From positions 124,001 to 188,000 of the forward strand of contig NZ_JAHVHT010000001.1 of assembly GCF_019802125.1 (NCBI RefSeq): DNA of 64,000 nucleotides, written 5' to 3'. The position numbers and the translations under genes were made by a program. Below the pieces are notes generated by a model. The model was not told the DNA's origin. It saw only the letters and a program-made list of their open reading frames with translations, and made no database searches. This document shows, piece after piece, positions 16,124-26,800 of the stretch (the first letter of the stretch is position 1; every line of letters starts with the position of its first letter). The stretch is from Tateyamaria omphalii (lineage in GTDB: Bacteria; Pseudomonadota; Alphaproteobacteria; Rhodobacterales; Rhodobacteraceae).

Positions 16124-17590
16124 ATGCAACAGTTTCAGCATTATATCGGCGGCACGTTCTCGGACGGGGCCGCCCAGTTCGACAGCGTCGATCCTGCGAC
16201 TGGCCAGGTATGGGCCAAAATGCCAGAAGCCCGACGTGCAGATGTCAACGCCGCTGTGCGCGCGGCGCGTCAGGCCTTCCTATCGCCGCAGTGGGCTGGA
16301 ATGTCCGCTTCGGCACGAGGCAAGCTACTATCGGGGCTTGCTGATCTGATTGCCCAGAATGCAGCCAGACTTGCCGAACTGGAAACACGAGACACCGGCA
16401 AGATCATTCGAGAAACATCTGCGCAGATTGCATATGTTGCAGATTACTATCGCTACTACGCCGGGCTTGCCGACAAGATCGAGGGCGCGCATCTGCCGAT
16501 CGACAAGCCGGACATGGAAGTATGGTTGCGCCGCGAGCCCATTGGTGTCGTGGCCGCGGTGGTCCCGTGGAACTCACAGCTGTTTCTCTCGGCGGTCAAG
16601 ATCGGACCGGCGTTGGCCGCGGGATGCACGGTGGTGCTGAAAGCGTCGGAAGAGGGGCCCGCACCAATGCTGGAGTTTGCACGCATTTTCGATCAAGCGG
16701 GATTTCCTCCGGGCGTTCTCAACATCGTCACGGGGTTCGGCGCAGAGTGCGGAGCGGTGCTGACCAGTCATCCCGACGTGGACCACGTGGCATTTACCGG
16801 TGGCGCTGATACCGCCCGCCAGATTGTACGCAATTCAGCCGAAAACCTGGCCTCAACGTCCCTGGAACTGGGTGGCAAATCCCCCTTCATCGTGTTCGAA
16901 GACGCGGACTTGGATAGCGCTGTGAACGCGCAAGTGGCGGGTATCTTTGCTGCGAGCGGTCAAAGCTGTGTCGCGGGTTCGCGTCTGGTTCTGTCCGACA
17001 GGATCAAGGATGCATTTCTTGCCCGGCTCAAGCAAAAGGCCGAGGCGGCTGTGATTGGACCACCTGACGACATGGCAACAGAGGTGGGGCCGCTTTGCAC
17101 AAGGGCGCAGGTGTCGAGGGCCGAGGACTTGATTGCCGCGTCGGAGACGGCCGGGGCCAGAGTTGTGACTGGCGGGCGTCCACTCGAGGGGGACGGGTAC
17201 TATTTCCCGCCGACCATTCTGGATTGTTCGGGGGCGCCCGATGCACCATGTTTGACGCAGGAAGTCTTTGGTCCCGTCTTGTCTGTTGTCAGCTTTACGT
17301 CTGAGGACGAGGCTCTGCAGATTGCAAATGATACGGCGTTTGGACTGGCCTCCGGTGTCTTCACGCGGGACCTGACCAGAGCGCATCGGATGATCCGCGG
17401 CATTCGCGCCGGTATCGTTTGGGTCAATACATACCGCGCTGTCAGCCCCATCGCACCGTTCGGTGGTCACGGCCTATCCGGGCACGGCAGGGAAGGCGGT
17501 TTGCAGGCGGCGCTGGACTACACCAAAGTCAAAACCGTCTGGCTGCGCACCAGCGACGATCCCATACCCGATCCCTTTGTGATGCGCTGA
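16124..17590 (+). CDS. NAD(P)-dependent aldehyde dehydrogenase
   Basis: A 488-residue protein of full family length. The general-base Glu248 sits in LELGGKSP and the nucleophile Cys282 in GQSCVAGSR. The cofactor strand PWNSQLFLSAVKIGPALAAG and the FTGG motif for NAD binding are present, as is the closing QEVFGPVLSV segment. It is the last gene of the operon, nine bases after the monooxygenase, and would oxidise an aldehyde released after ring or side-chain cleavage (a semialdehyde is plausible). A bidirectional hairpin follows the stop and separates it from the convergent ABC transporter operon. Confidence 0.93.
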   Translation: MQQFQHYIGGTFSDGAAQFDSVDPATGQVWAKMPEARRADVNAAVRAARQAFLSPQWAGMSASARGKLLSGLADLIAQNAARLAELETRDTGKIIRETSAQIAYVADYYRYYAGLADKIEGAHLPIDKPDMEVWLRREPIGVVAAVVPWNSQLFLSAVKIGPALAAGCTVVLKASEEGPAPMLEFARIFDQAGFPPGVLNIVTGFGAECGAVLTSHPDVDHVAFTGGADTARQIVRNSAENLASTSLELGGKSPFIVFEDADLDSAVNAQVAGIFAASGQSCVAGSRLVLSDRIKDAFLARLKQKAEAAVIGPPDDMATEVGPLCTRAQVSRAEDLIAASETAGARVVTGGRPLEGDGYYFPPTILDCSGAPDAPCLTQEVFGPVLSVVSFTSEDEALQIANDTAFGLASGVFTRDLTRAHRMIRGIRAGIVWVNTYRAVSPIAPFGGHGLSGHGREGGLQAALDYTKVKTVWLRTSDDPIPDPFVMR

Positions 17591-17597
17591 CGCAGTG

Positions 17598-17617
17598 CCT
17601 TGATCGTTTGATCAGGG
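17598..17617. terminator. Hairpin between convergent operons
   Basis: CCTTGATC (17598-17605) and GATCAGGG (17610-17617) pair around a GTTT loop, with one G-U pair. It sits seven bases after the aldehyde dehydrogenase stop and before the end of the convergent opp operon. It lacks a T run. Confidence 0.45.
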
Positions 17618-17692
17618 CTCACACGAATACCTGCTCGACGGCCATCCGGCACCAATGTCAATTCGTGCAGGTACCCATGTCGCACATCATCA

Positions 17693-18685
17693 TTACGCCA
17701 TGCTGTCGGCTTCCATCGGCGCGTCCTCCAGCAAGAAACAAGCAGCCTGATGTTGCCCGTGGCGTATCATCGGGGGTCTGGCGGTTTTGCACTTCGCCAT
17801 TGCTTTTGGACAACGAGATGCAAACAGACAGCCGGACGGCAGGTTGAGCGGGCTTGGCAGATCGCCCTCCAGCATTTGGGGAGTGATGCGCACACGCGGG
17901 TCGGGCACTGGCACGGCAGACAGCAACGCTTGCGCATAAGGGTGCTTTGGATCGCTGACGAGGTCGGCCGCAGGCGCCCGCTCCATCGGTGCGCCCATAT
18001 ACATCACAAGTACCTCGTCCGAGATATGGCGCACCACGCCCAGATCATGCGCAACAAACACAATGGCAAGACCCATCTCGCGCTGCAGCTCCTTGAGCAG
18101 GTTTACCACCTGTGCCTGGATCGACACGTCGAGGGCCGATACCGGTTCGTCACACAGCAGAACCTTGGGACCCGCAACCAGTGCACGCGCGATGCCGATA
18201 CGCTGGCATTGCCCGCCCGAAAACTCGTGCGGAAAGCGGTTCGCTTGCGTTGATGGAATGCCCACCCGATCCAGCATCGCCAAAGCTGTATTTTGCCGTT
18301 CTTCGGCGCCCATTTCGGGTTTGAAAAAGGTCAGCGGTTCGACAACGATCTCGCGGATGGTCATGCGCGGGTTGAGCGACGCGATAGGATCCTGAAAGAT
18401 CATTTGCATGGTGGCCCGCAAGCGCTGCATTGACGCGCGGTCGCGGTAGGCCACAGGTTCCCCATCCAGAGTTACGTTGCCCGACACCAAGGGGGCCAAG
18501 CCTGCAACCGCCCGGATCAACGTGGATTTGCCGCAGCCTGACTCGCCGACGATACCGAGTGTCTTGCCGGCTTCCAGCTCGAACGAGATGCCGTTGACGG
18601 CGTGCACCAACCCCGGAGGAGACCAGGGCCACTTCTTGGTTTGCGCAACGGGGAAGGTGACATGGGCGTTTTCAACAATCAGCAT
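17693..18685 (-). CDS. oppF: Oligopeptide-type ABC transporter ATP-binding protein OppF
   Basis: A 330-residue cytoplasmic ATPase. Walker A is GESGCGKST at 47-55, the signature is FSGGQCQR, Walker B is VLLCDEPVSALD and the switch is HDLGVVRHIS. The C-terminal oligopeptide/dipeptide extension with the cysteine-rich GCLFASRCPKAMAKC, typical of OppD/OppF, is present. It is last in a five-gene operon (oppA, B, C, D, F) reading leftwards, and its start shares one base with the OppD stop. Together they form a family-5 importer. Being convergent with the monooxygenase operon, it may import that pathway's substrate, but this is inference. Confidence 0.92.
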   Translation of the reverse strand: MLIVENAHVTFPVAQTKKWPWSPPGLVHAVNGISFELEAGKTLGIVGESGCGKSTLIRAVAGLAPLVSGNVTLDGEPVAYRDRASMQRLRATMQMIFQDPIASLNPRMTIREIVVEPLTFFKPEMGAEERQNTALAMLDRVGIPSTQANRFPHEFSGGQCQRIGIARALVAGPKVLLCDEPVSALDVSIQAQVVNLLKELQREMGLAIVFVAHDLGVVRHISDEVLVMYMGAPMERAPAADLVSDPKHPYAQALLSAVPVPDPRVRITPQMLEGDLPSPLNLPSGCLFASRCPKAMAKCKTARPPMIRHGQHQAACFLLEDAPMEADSMA

Positions 18686-19632
18686 CAGGTCAGTTCCTCA
18701 ACCGGGCGCAGGCAGGCACGCCCTTGCTGCAATATGGGCAACGTATCGCGGCAGGTATCGACAGCATCGACACAGCGCGGTGCAAAGGGGCAGGATTGCG
18801 GAAAACGGTGCTGGTTTGGTGGGCTTCCAGGGATCGCCGTCAAAGCGTCTGACGGGTCGTCGATGTTTGGAACAGCGCGCAGCAAACCGCGAGTATAGGG
18901 GTGCGCGGGTTGGTCGAACAGGGCTTCGGTCCCGGCCTCTTCCATGATCCGCCCGCCATAGAGGACGACAACCTCTTCGCAGAATCCGGCCACAACACCG
19001 AGGTCGTGCGTAATGAGCATGACGGACGTCCCAAAGTCCCGTTGCACGTCTGCCAGAAGCTGCATGATCTGCGCCTGAACGGTCACATCAAGTGCAGTTG
19101 TCGGCTCGTCCGCGAGGATCAGCTTGGGCTGGCACATCAGGGCCATGGCAATGACGATCCTCTGGCGCATACCGCCCGAGAATTCGTGCGGATAGGCACG
19201 CAGGCGCGACTTGGCGTCCGGGATACGGACCGCATCCATGACCTGCAGTGCGCGGGCACGGGCATCGCGGCGGGACAGCCCCTCGTGGTTCTCCACGATT
19301 TCCGTCAATTGCCGCTCAATGGTCATGTAAGGGTTCAGCGATGACATCGGGTCCTGGAAAATGATGCCAATCTCACGCGCCCGGATCCGGTTCATCTCGC
19401 GGTTCGACTTCGTAAGCAGGTCATCCCCGTTCCACAGGATACGGCCCTCCACTTCGGCATTCTTGGCAAGCAAACCCATGATGGCGAGTGCGATCTGCGA
19501 CTTTCCCGAGCCGCTTTCACCCACGACCGCAATCTGCTGACCGGCGCTGACCTCAAAGGAAACATCATTGACCGCATGGACCAGCCCGTCGCCGGTGCGA
19601 AAGCGGATATGCAGGTTTTCGACACTCAGCAT
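18685..19632 (-). CDS. oppD: Oligopeptide-type ABC transporter ATP-binding protein OppD
   Basis: A 315-residue ATPase. Walker A is GESGSGKSQ at 38-46, a known OppD variant with Gln after Ser. The signature is FSGGMRQR, Walker B is [12 protein letters not shown] and the switch [10 protein letters not shown]. The C-terminal extension carries [16 protein letters not shown]. It pairs with OppF to energise the importer. There is a gap of 33 bases from the OppC stop, and it couples to oppF through a TGATG overlap. Confidence 0.92.
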   Translation of the reverse strand: MLSVENLHIRFRTGDGLVHAVNDVSFEVSAGQQIAVVGESGSGKSQIALAIMGLLAKNAEVEGRILWNGDDLLTKSNREMNRIRAREIGIIFQDPMSSLNPYMTIERQLTEIVENHEGLSRRDARARALQVMDAVRIPDAKSRLRAYPHEFSGGMRQRIVIAMALMCQPKLILADEPTTALDVTVQAQIMQLLADVQRDFGTSVMLITHDLGVVAGFCEEVVVLYGGRIMEEAGTEALFDQPAHPYTRGLLRAVPNIDDPSDALTAIPGSPPNQHRFPQSCPFAPRCVDAVDTCRDTLPILQQGRACLRPVEELT

Positions 19633-19665
19633 GAAATTGCTCGCAATGTTACGGAGTGGTTCAAA

Positions 19666-20604
19666 CTATCTCTCCTTGGGGTCCAAAGCGTCCCGCAGGC
19701 CGTCGCCGATGTAGAACAACGAAACCTGCGCGATCACGAAGATTGCGGCGGGAAAGCCCAGTTGCCAAAGGGTGCCGAATGTCATTGTCGACGCCCCTTG
19801 TGACAGCAATGCGCCGATCGATGTGTTGGGTTCCTGAATGCCTACGCCAAGGAAGGACACGAGACTTTCCATCATGATCACTTCTGGGATGACGATTGAT
19901 GTGTAGATCACAACCACCCACAGCACATTGGGCGCCAGGTGTCGGAAGATGATCTTGAAATCCGACATCCCCAGCATCCGCGCGGCATCCACGAACTCGC
20001 GGTTTTTCAGCATCATCACCTGACCCCGCACGATCAGCAGGCCCGCGGTCCAGTTCACCAGGATGATCACAAGGATCATCTGGCTCATCGAGCGGCCGAA
20101 AAAGGCCTGCCAGACCACGAAGAAGATGATGTAGGGGATGGCCAGCCAGATCGTGTAGGCGGCCAGCACCGTGCGGTCCAAACGCCCGCCATAGTAGCCT
20201 GCGAGCGCGCCCAGCATGGCCCCAAGCATGACGGAGACGGGCCCAGCTATGAACCCAACCAGCAACGACGTGCGCGTCCCCTGCACGACGCGGGCATACA
20301 GATCGCGGCCCAATTCATCGACGCCGAACCAGTGACCGTTCTCCAGCGATGGGCCGCCATCTTCCTTGATGCGGCCGAGGACGTTCCAGTCAATCTCTTC
20401 GAATGACCAGCGGGAAAACAGGTTACCGAAGATCGAAAACAGGATCAGGAGGCTCAGCATGCCGACCGAAAACACAGCCATGCGATTGTTCAGGAACCGG
20501 CGTCCAGCATCCGCCCAGAACGAGCGGGAGGCGATCATCTCGGGCGCGCGTTCATCGGCAAAGGCGCGGGATTGAAGGCGGCGGCGGGCCGCAGAGAGGA
20601 TCAT
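19666..20604 (-). CDS. oppC: Oligopeptide-type ABC transporter permease OppC
   Basis: A 312-residue inner-membrane protein with about six helices. The charged N-terminal tail (RAPEMIASRSFWADAGRRFLNN) is followed by the first helix and by GVDELGRDLYARVVQGTRTSLLVG, characteristic of OppC/DppC. The EAA loop that contacts the ATPases (EFVDAARMLGMSDFKIIFRHL) lies near residue 220. The start overlaps the OppB stop by four bases (ATGA). Confidence 0.92.
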   Translation of the reverse strand: MILSAARRRLQSRAFADERAPEMIASRSFWADAGRRFLNNRMAVFSVGMLSLLILFSIFGNLFSRWSFEEIDWNVLGRIKEDGGPSLENGHWFGVDELGRDLYARVVQGTRTSLLVGFIAGPVSVMLGAMLGALAGYYGGRLDRTVLAAYTIWLAIPYIIFFVVWQAFFGRSMSQMILVIILVNWTAGLLIVRGQVMMLKNREFVDAARMLGMSDFKIIFRHLAPNVLWVVVIYTSIVIPEVIMMESLVSFLGVGIQEPNTSIGALLSQGASTMTFGTLWQLGFPAAIFVIAQVSLFYIGDGLRDALDPKER

Positions 20605-21533
20605 GACAAGCCCGCCCGCACCTTGGGATCAATCCAAGCGTAAAGCAGATCGACCATCAGTGTCAGCGCAAAAGTGAGAACGGCGTAGAGTATGGCGAGC
20701 CCCAGCAGGATCGCATAATCGCGGCTGTAGGCTCCGTTGATAAAGTCTTGCCCGATCCCGCCGGTGGAAAAGAACACATCCACAAACACCGATCCGGTGA
20801 TCATGTAGACAAAGACAGGCCCCATGTACGTGAGCGTTGGCAGCAAAGCGGGCTTCAGTGCATGGCGTATGATGATCGTGCGTTCGGGCAGGCCCTTGGC
20901 GCGAGCGGTGCGGATATAGGGCGAGTTCAGAACTTCAAGCATTGACCCGCGCGTCAGGCGCGCGACCGAGGCCATGTAGGATGTGCCCAATGCGATGGCG
21001 GGCATGACGACGTATTCCCATTGGCCGCCATTCCAGCCCCCGCCGGGCAAAAGGCCCCATGACAGCGTGAACAACAGCACAAGCAGCGGTGCCAGCACGA
21101 AGTTTGGAAAAATCTGCGAGAAAATGGCGAGACCTGTCATCGTATAGTCCCAGAACCCGTTATGCCTCAGCGCGGCGATGATCCCCAGTGGAATGCCCAA
21201 CACCAGCACAAACACCGCAGACCAGAACCCATAAGTGAGCGTCACGGGGAAGCCTTGGGCGATGACGTCATTCACCGTCCGGTCCTTTTGCGAAAAGCTG
21301 GGGCCGAAATCAAAGCAGCACAGGATGTTACTGACATAGGTCCAAAGCTGGACGTGCAGTGGCTCGTCCATACCGTAGCGTTCCAGCACGTTCGCCATCA
21401 CGGCGGGGGGCAGGGGGCGTTCAGACGTGAACGGCCCACCTGGCGCAAGGCGCATCAGATAAAAGGCAAAGATCACGAGGATCAAAAGCGTCGGCAGCAC
21501 CATGAGCAGGCGGCGAAGCGTGTAATTGAACAT
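20601..21533 (-). CDS. oppB: Oligopeptide-type ABC transporter permease OppB
   Basis: A 310-residue inner-membrane protein. The N-terminus MFNYTLRRLLMVLPTLLIL with APGGPF is the classic OppB/DppB opening. The EAA loop (YIRTARAKGLPERTIIIRHAL) and the final GLSRDYAILLGLAI-like helix region are present. It is coupled to oppC. It lies 134 bases downstream of oppA across a GC-rich hairpin. Confidence 0.92.
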   Translation of the reverse strand: MFNYTLRRLLMVLPTLLILVIFAFYLMRLAPGGPFTSERPLPPAVMANVLERYGMDEPLHVQLWTYVSNILCCFDFGPSFSQKDRTVNDVIAQGFPVTLTYGFWSAVFVLVLGIPLGIIAALRHNGFWDYTMTGLAIFSQIFPNFVLAPLLVLLFTLSWGLLPGGGWNGGQWEYVVMPAIALGTSYMASVARLTRGSMLEVLNSPYIRTARAKGLPERTIIIRHALKPALLPTLTYMGPVFVYMITGSVFVDVFFSTGGIGQDFINGAYSRDYAILLGLAILYAVLTFALTLMVDLLYAWIDPKVRAGLS

Positions 21534-21637
21534 TGGGCATTCCCATCAATGGGCGCGGATGAGGTCGGCAAGGGTGCTCCACCATACCGCGCGGGGCGTG
21601 CGCTGTACCTGAGCCAGCGCACGCCCTTGAACCAGAA

Positions 21638-21657
21638 CCCCGGCGCGCAGGCCGGGG
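21638..21657 (-). terminator. Hairpin between oppA and oppB
   Basis: A 7-base GC stem (CCCCGGC and GCCGGGG) with a 6-base loop just after the oppA stop. Such intercistronic hairpins commonly stabilise or partially terminate the binding-protein transcript so that it exceeds the permease mRNA; there is no T run. Confidence 0.5.
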
Positions 21658-21667
21658 CACGATCGCG

Positions 21668-23284
21668 TCAGTCGGCGACGCGGTAGAGGTCTTTGGAGTA
21701 CCAGTTCTGCTCGACATTGTTCATGGGCCAGCCCTGGATGGCATCGGACAGCATCACATTGGTCGAGTAGTGATAGATCGGGATGACCGGCATCTCTGCG
21801 GCCACGATCTGCTCAACTTCTGTGTAGAGCGGTTGGGGATCGCTGGACGACTTGGCTTCGGCCATCAATTCGTCCACGCGCGCGTTCGAGAACTTGGCGT
21901 CGTTGTAGCCGGACTCGGTGGTCAGCAGGTCAAGGAAGGTCGACGCCTCGTTGTAGTCACCACACCACGCGCCCCGCGCCATGTCGTAGTTCTGCGCACT
22001 GCGGGTCTCGAGGAACACCTTCCATTCCTGGTTTTCGAGGGTCACGTCGATGCCCAGCTTCTGCTTCCACATCTGGGTCGCGACGATGGCGACCTGCTGG
22101 TGCGCCTCGTTGGTGTTGTAGAGATACTTGAAGCTCAGCGGCTCACCGCCCTCGCCATAGCCGGCTTCGGCCAGCAATTCTCTGGCTTTTTCGTCACGCT
22201 CGGCTTGCGTCATCGATGCCATCTCGATGTCCGGCATCTCGAAATCAGCGGTCGCTGCGGGGGTAAAGTTGAAGGCCGGGAACTGACCGCCCTGCAAAAC
22301 GCGCTCAACGATTACCTCGCGGTCAACGGCAAGTGCGAGGGCCTGACGCACACGCACGTCCTGAAACGCCTCGGGGCCGGAGGCCAGGTTGAAGTTGAAG
22401 TAGTAGTTGCACAAGCGTGGCAGGGCAAAGGCCTCATCCGGGAACTCTTCGGCAAGTGCGGGATATTGGCCCGCGGGAATGTCGGTCATGTCGACCTCAC
22501 CTGCACGCCATCGCGTCAGACCTTGCGCATCGTCACCGATGACCAGCGTCGTGACTTTTTCGAGAACCGTATTTTCGTTGTCCCAATAGTTCTCGTTGCG
22601 CACACGGACCGAGCGTTCCTTGGGAACATGTTCTTCCAGGACGAAGGCGCCGTTGCTTACCATGTTTTCGGGGCGGGTCCATTGCGCGCCATGTTCCTCG
22701 ATCACCCATTTCGGGGAGGGGAACGTCGTGGCATGCGTCACCATCTTGGTGAAATAGGGCAGCGGTTTCGACAGGTTGACGACGAGTGTCCGATCATCCG
22801 GTGCCGAAACACCCAGTTCCGATGGCTCCATTTCGCCGGCGACGATGGCGGCACCGTTCTCGATCGCCATCAACTCCATGTACCATGCATAGGGCGAAGC
22901 GAGTTCGGGATCGACGGCGCGCTGCCACGCATAGACGAAGTCACCGGCGGTGACGGGCGTTCCATCGGACCAAACAGCGTTGTCACGCAGCGTGAACGTG
23001 TAGGTCAGGTTGTCCGCAGATGCCTCGTGGCTCAACGCGACACCGGGAACGATGTTGCCGTCGGCGTCCTGATTATAAAGCCCCTCGAACAGATCGCGCA
23101 CGATGTCGGACCCATAGGTATCTTCGACAATCTGCGGGTCGAAGGACGAGAATTCGTCAAGAATACGGTAGGTAAACGACTGGTCCTCGGCCAAGGTGAC
23201 GCCTGCTGGCACATCGGCGGCAAAGGCGGGTGTTGTCAGGAAAGTCGTGGCAAGGGCTGCGACGAAAAACGAGCGGCGTTGCAA
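21668..23284 (-). CDS. oppA: Periplasmic oligopeptide-type solute-binding protein (SBP_bac_5)
   Basis: A 538-residue protein. The TTG at 23284 is the start: GAGGAGA stands six bases before it and the signal peptide (MQRRSFFVAALATTFLTTPAFAA) begins there. A frame open further upstream to 23800 lacks coding character. The mature protein shows family-5 landmarks: LDEFSSFDPQIVEDTYGSDI, EGLYNQDADGNIVPGVALS, YTFTLRDNAVWSDGTPVTAGDFVYAW, VRQALALAVDREVIV. It resembles OppA more than DppA, but the ligand cannot be predicted. It is first in the opp operon and likely has its promoter in the 570-base gap upstream. Confidence 0.93.
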   Translation of the reverse strand: MQRRSFFVAALATTFLTTPAFAADVPAGVTLAEDQSFTYRILDEFSSFDPQIVEDTYGSDIVRDLFEGLYNQDADGNIVPGVALSHEASADNLTYTFTLRDNAVWSDGTPVTAGDFVYAWQRAVDPELASPYAWYMELMAIENGAAIVAGEMEPSELGVSAPDDRTLVVNLSKPLPYFTKMVTHATTFPSPKWVIEEHGAQWTRPENMVSNGAFVLEEHVPKERSVRVRNENYWDNENTVLEKVTTLVIGDDAQGLTRWRAGEVDMTDIPAGQYPALAEEFPDEAFALPRLCNYYFNFNLASGPEAFQDVRVRQALALAVDREVIVERVLQGGQFPAFNFTPAATADFEMPDIEMASMTQAERDEKARELLAEAGYGEGGEPLSFKYLYNTNEAHQQVAIVATQMWKQKLGIDVTLENQEWKVFLETRSAQNYDMARGAWCGDYNEASTFLDLLTTESGYNDAKFSNARVDELMAEAKSSSDPQPLYTEVEQIVAAEMPVIPIYHYSTNVMLSDAIQGWPMNNVEQNWYSKDLYRVAD

Positions 23285-23856
23285 TGGTGATCTCCTCTGT
23301 TGGCTATATTTCCTTCTGTGGTTGTATTGTGCCGCATGCGCAAGCAGGGCCAAAGGTATCTGGGGCAGAATTGGCGCTACGGAATGGCCTGATCGGCGGA
23401 CTTCTGCCAACGCATGCATTTTAAGCTGCAAATCAGAAACCGGCGCCGCCTGGTTCATCACCTGCCGCCTCTCACCAAACCTGGCGCGGTCGACTGCGCG
23501 ATGAAGAAAGACGCGGCACCGGGACACTGACGACGTTTGCCGACAAATCCGGGATCGGCTTTGAATTGACTTGTACAGCCCTCGGCCCCTGGCGCGCTGA
23601 TTGAAATCAATACGCCAACGAACACCGAAACCGAGAAAGCAGGAACTTGTCGACACCCGGACCAGTACGAACACGTCTCGAATATACCAGTCCGAGATCA
23701 GACCGGTTTGACAAATCGCATTGCACCCCGCCCCAACACGGTTAAGTTTCATCTTGATACCAAGCGCAGCGCATTTGCTGCACCAGCGATGTACGCTCAT
23801 AGCTTTTCTGTTTGGTCAGCTCATTTTTCAATTTTTGTTTTTGGGGATCACTTCAA
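23285..23856. other. Long gap between divergent oppA and RTX gene
   Basis: This stretch of 572 bases has no convincing gene. It must hold the oppA promoter (leftward) and the RTX promoter (rightward). The 60 bases before the RTX start are T-rich (TTTTTCAATTTTTGTTTTTGG). No perfect palindrome longer than eight bases was seen. Confidence 0.45.
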
Positions 23857-26800
23857 ATGACAGTCCTGACTTTTGTCGGCACCACCGGCGACGATATCTT
23901 CGAGATCAACTTTTCGGGGGTCGTTTCGGCGGGCAGCTCGTTTCAGGGGTTCGACGGAACCGACCGCCTGAGCATTTTCGGTTTGGTCTCGTTCGAAGAA
24001 CTGATCCTGGACGCGAGCGCCTCCGTCGAAGTCATTGAAGCACTCATCGGCATCCAGGGCACCGAAGGCGACAACCTGTTCAACCTCAGCGGTGTGACCA
24101 CTTTGGTCCATTCAGGCGTGCCGTTCTACTTTGGCGCGGGGAACGACACCGTGTTTGGAACACAGGACGGGGATGTGCTGTGGGGGGAAGACGGCGACGA
24201 CTACATCAATGGCGGCCTGGGCGACGATACGCTGGTGGGCAATAGGGGCGCCGACACGTTGATTGGCGGCGCCGGGGACGACGTGTTTGTGATCGACGTC
24301 TCCCTTGTCGAAGCTGGCGATGTCTTCGACGGTGGCGCCGGGCACGATGTTCTGCTGCTGCAAGGTTCTGTCCAATACGAAGGATTGGTTCTCGACGCAG
24401 CGGCATCTGTCGAAGAGCTCCGCGGACAAAGCAGACTATTGGGTACAGACGGGAATAACCTGTTCGATCTGAGCGGCGTGGAGCGTTCCGACTCCCAGAT
24501 ACGCATCTTTGCTGAGGGCGGAGACGACACGATTGTCGGATCGGCGCAAAACGACTCTCTGAGGGGAGGCACCGGCAACGACAGTCTGCAAGGCGGAGGC
24601 GGCGACGACTATCTTATAGGCGATGCCGGTAGTGACACGCTGGCGGGGGGCGACGGAAATGACACCCTTGTCGCCGACACGAGCGATGCTGTTCTTGACG
24701 GTGGTGACGGGAATGATCTCTTGTCCGTGCAGAACGTCCGGGGGGGGATAACGGAACTGCCCGCCTCGATCTTTGGAGGAGAAGGCGAGGATACACTCAA
24801 TTTTTTTGACGGACGGCCGCGCTTCGAAGAAATCGTAATCGAAGCGGAGATGTCGATCGAAGTCCTGCGGTTTTCTATGCAGATGTTCGGGACCGACCAG
24901 GATAACCTTTTCGATCTGAGCGAAATCGAGCGACCGGCGGATAGATATGAATATCTTCTGGGTGCTGGTGATGACACGATGTTCGGCACGGGCGGCGGCG
25001 ATCGTATCGAAGGCGAAGACGGCGATGATCTGCTTTACGGAATGGGCGGTCGCGACAACGTCTTCGGAGGCGCGGGGAACGACACGCTGTACGCCAATGA
25101 TGGGTCGGTACCGACGTTCTTTGATCCGTCTTCCAGCCGCGAGGGGCTCTTTGGTGGCGATGGCCACGATCTGCTGGTTGGCGCTGAGCTCGGTCTAATC
25201 ATGGACGGTGGTTCCGGTGACGATACGCTTTTCGGTGGCGTACGGCGCGATACCATCGTCGGTGGATCCGGAAATGACCTGATCTACGGCGACGGTGATC
25301 CGGCAAACGATCTCAGCTCGTTGATACCGCCAACCTACTCTCACGTAGGCGACAGTATCATTGGCGGAGATGGTCGGGACACGATATTTGGCGGTTTGGG
25401 TCGTGATACCCTCAGCGGGGATGGCGGCAGTGATGTCCTGTACGGCGGGGAAATCGACGATACCATGTACGGTGGAGAAGGCGATGACTTGCTCTACGGC
25501 GAAGAGGGCAATGACCGCATGTTTGGCGGCAGCGGCGATGACACCATAAACGGTGGCGATGGGGAGGACATAGCCCGATTTCTCATCAGAACCTCTGACA
25601 TAATCTCAGTCACCCAGACGGTGGATGGTGTCGAAATCGTCTCTTCCGAAGGCACCGACCTTCTGATTGATGTTGAAAGGTTTGGCTTTCAAGACGCGAC
25701 TGTCGATCTGGAGGGCTTGCTGAGGTTCGCAGAGATCACCGGAACGCCCGGTGATGACACACTGAACGGAACTGCGGGAGATGACACCATTTTAGGGCTG
25801 GCCGGCGATGACGTCATTTCTGGTTTTGCAGGCGATGATCTGATTGATGCTGGTGCCGGGAATGACGTGGTCCGTGGGTTCGATGGCGACGATACTATTC
25901 TGGGGGGAACAGGTGATGACACGCTTTTCGGTGAAGGCGGCGATGACGTTCTGGAAGGCGGTACAGGTAACGACGTCCTGGTTGGCGGCGCAGGCCAGGA
26001 CACCTTGCTCGGCGGCGAGGGCAATGACCGGCTCATAGTCTCCATGAACGATACCCTGACAGAGCTGCCGGGTTCCATTTCAGGCGGCGCTGGTGAGGAC
26101 ACCCTGGAGTTACGAGGCGGGGAGATACGCTTCGAAGAACTCGTTCTTGACGATGCGATGTCGATTGAAGTGTTGGACCTGGCGTTCGACGTACTTGGTA
26201 CCGAAGACGCAAATCTTTTTGACATCCGGACTGTTGAAGGAACGGCAGGTGTCGGGGAGTTCTTCTTGGCGGGCGGCAACGATACGATGTTTGGTTCGCA
26301 GGGCGATGACGTCATACAAGGCGGCGACGGAAACGACTTGATTTACGGGGTCGCGGGATCTGACGATCTGCAAGGAGGCGCCGGTAACGATACTATTTAT
26401 GGCGGTGGTGCAGGCGGTGTGGGAAACGTGTCTCCGGATGACCCTGGCTCGGCTCTGCGTGGGCAAGACGGTGACGATCTCTTGATTGCTGGCCCGAATG
26501 GCAACGCTCTGCTTGGAGGCACTGGCAACGACACGATGGTCGGCAGTTTGAACGGAGATCGCGTCGAAGGCGGTTTCGGAAACGATCTGATGTTCGGCGA
26601 TGGTGACCCGGCTTACGGCACGCCGCAGAACACATCGCCTGACATTTTCACCGGAAGAGATACGCTCGAAGGTGGAGCTGGCGACGACACCATGTACGGG
26701 GGCTTTGGCCGGGATTCCATGTCGGGCGATGAAGGTGACGACATGATGTACGGCCAGGAAGGGAACGACATTCTGATCGGTGGCGATGGCAATGATACCA

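Noticed and set aside
21770-23290. Long open frame (506 codons) on the plus strand opposite oppA
   Set aside because: It is antisense to a clear solute-binding protein with signal peptide and family motifs; long antisense frames are expected in GC-rich coding DNA.
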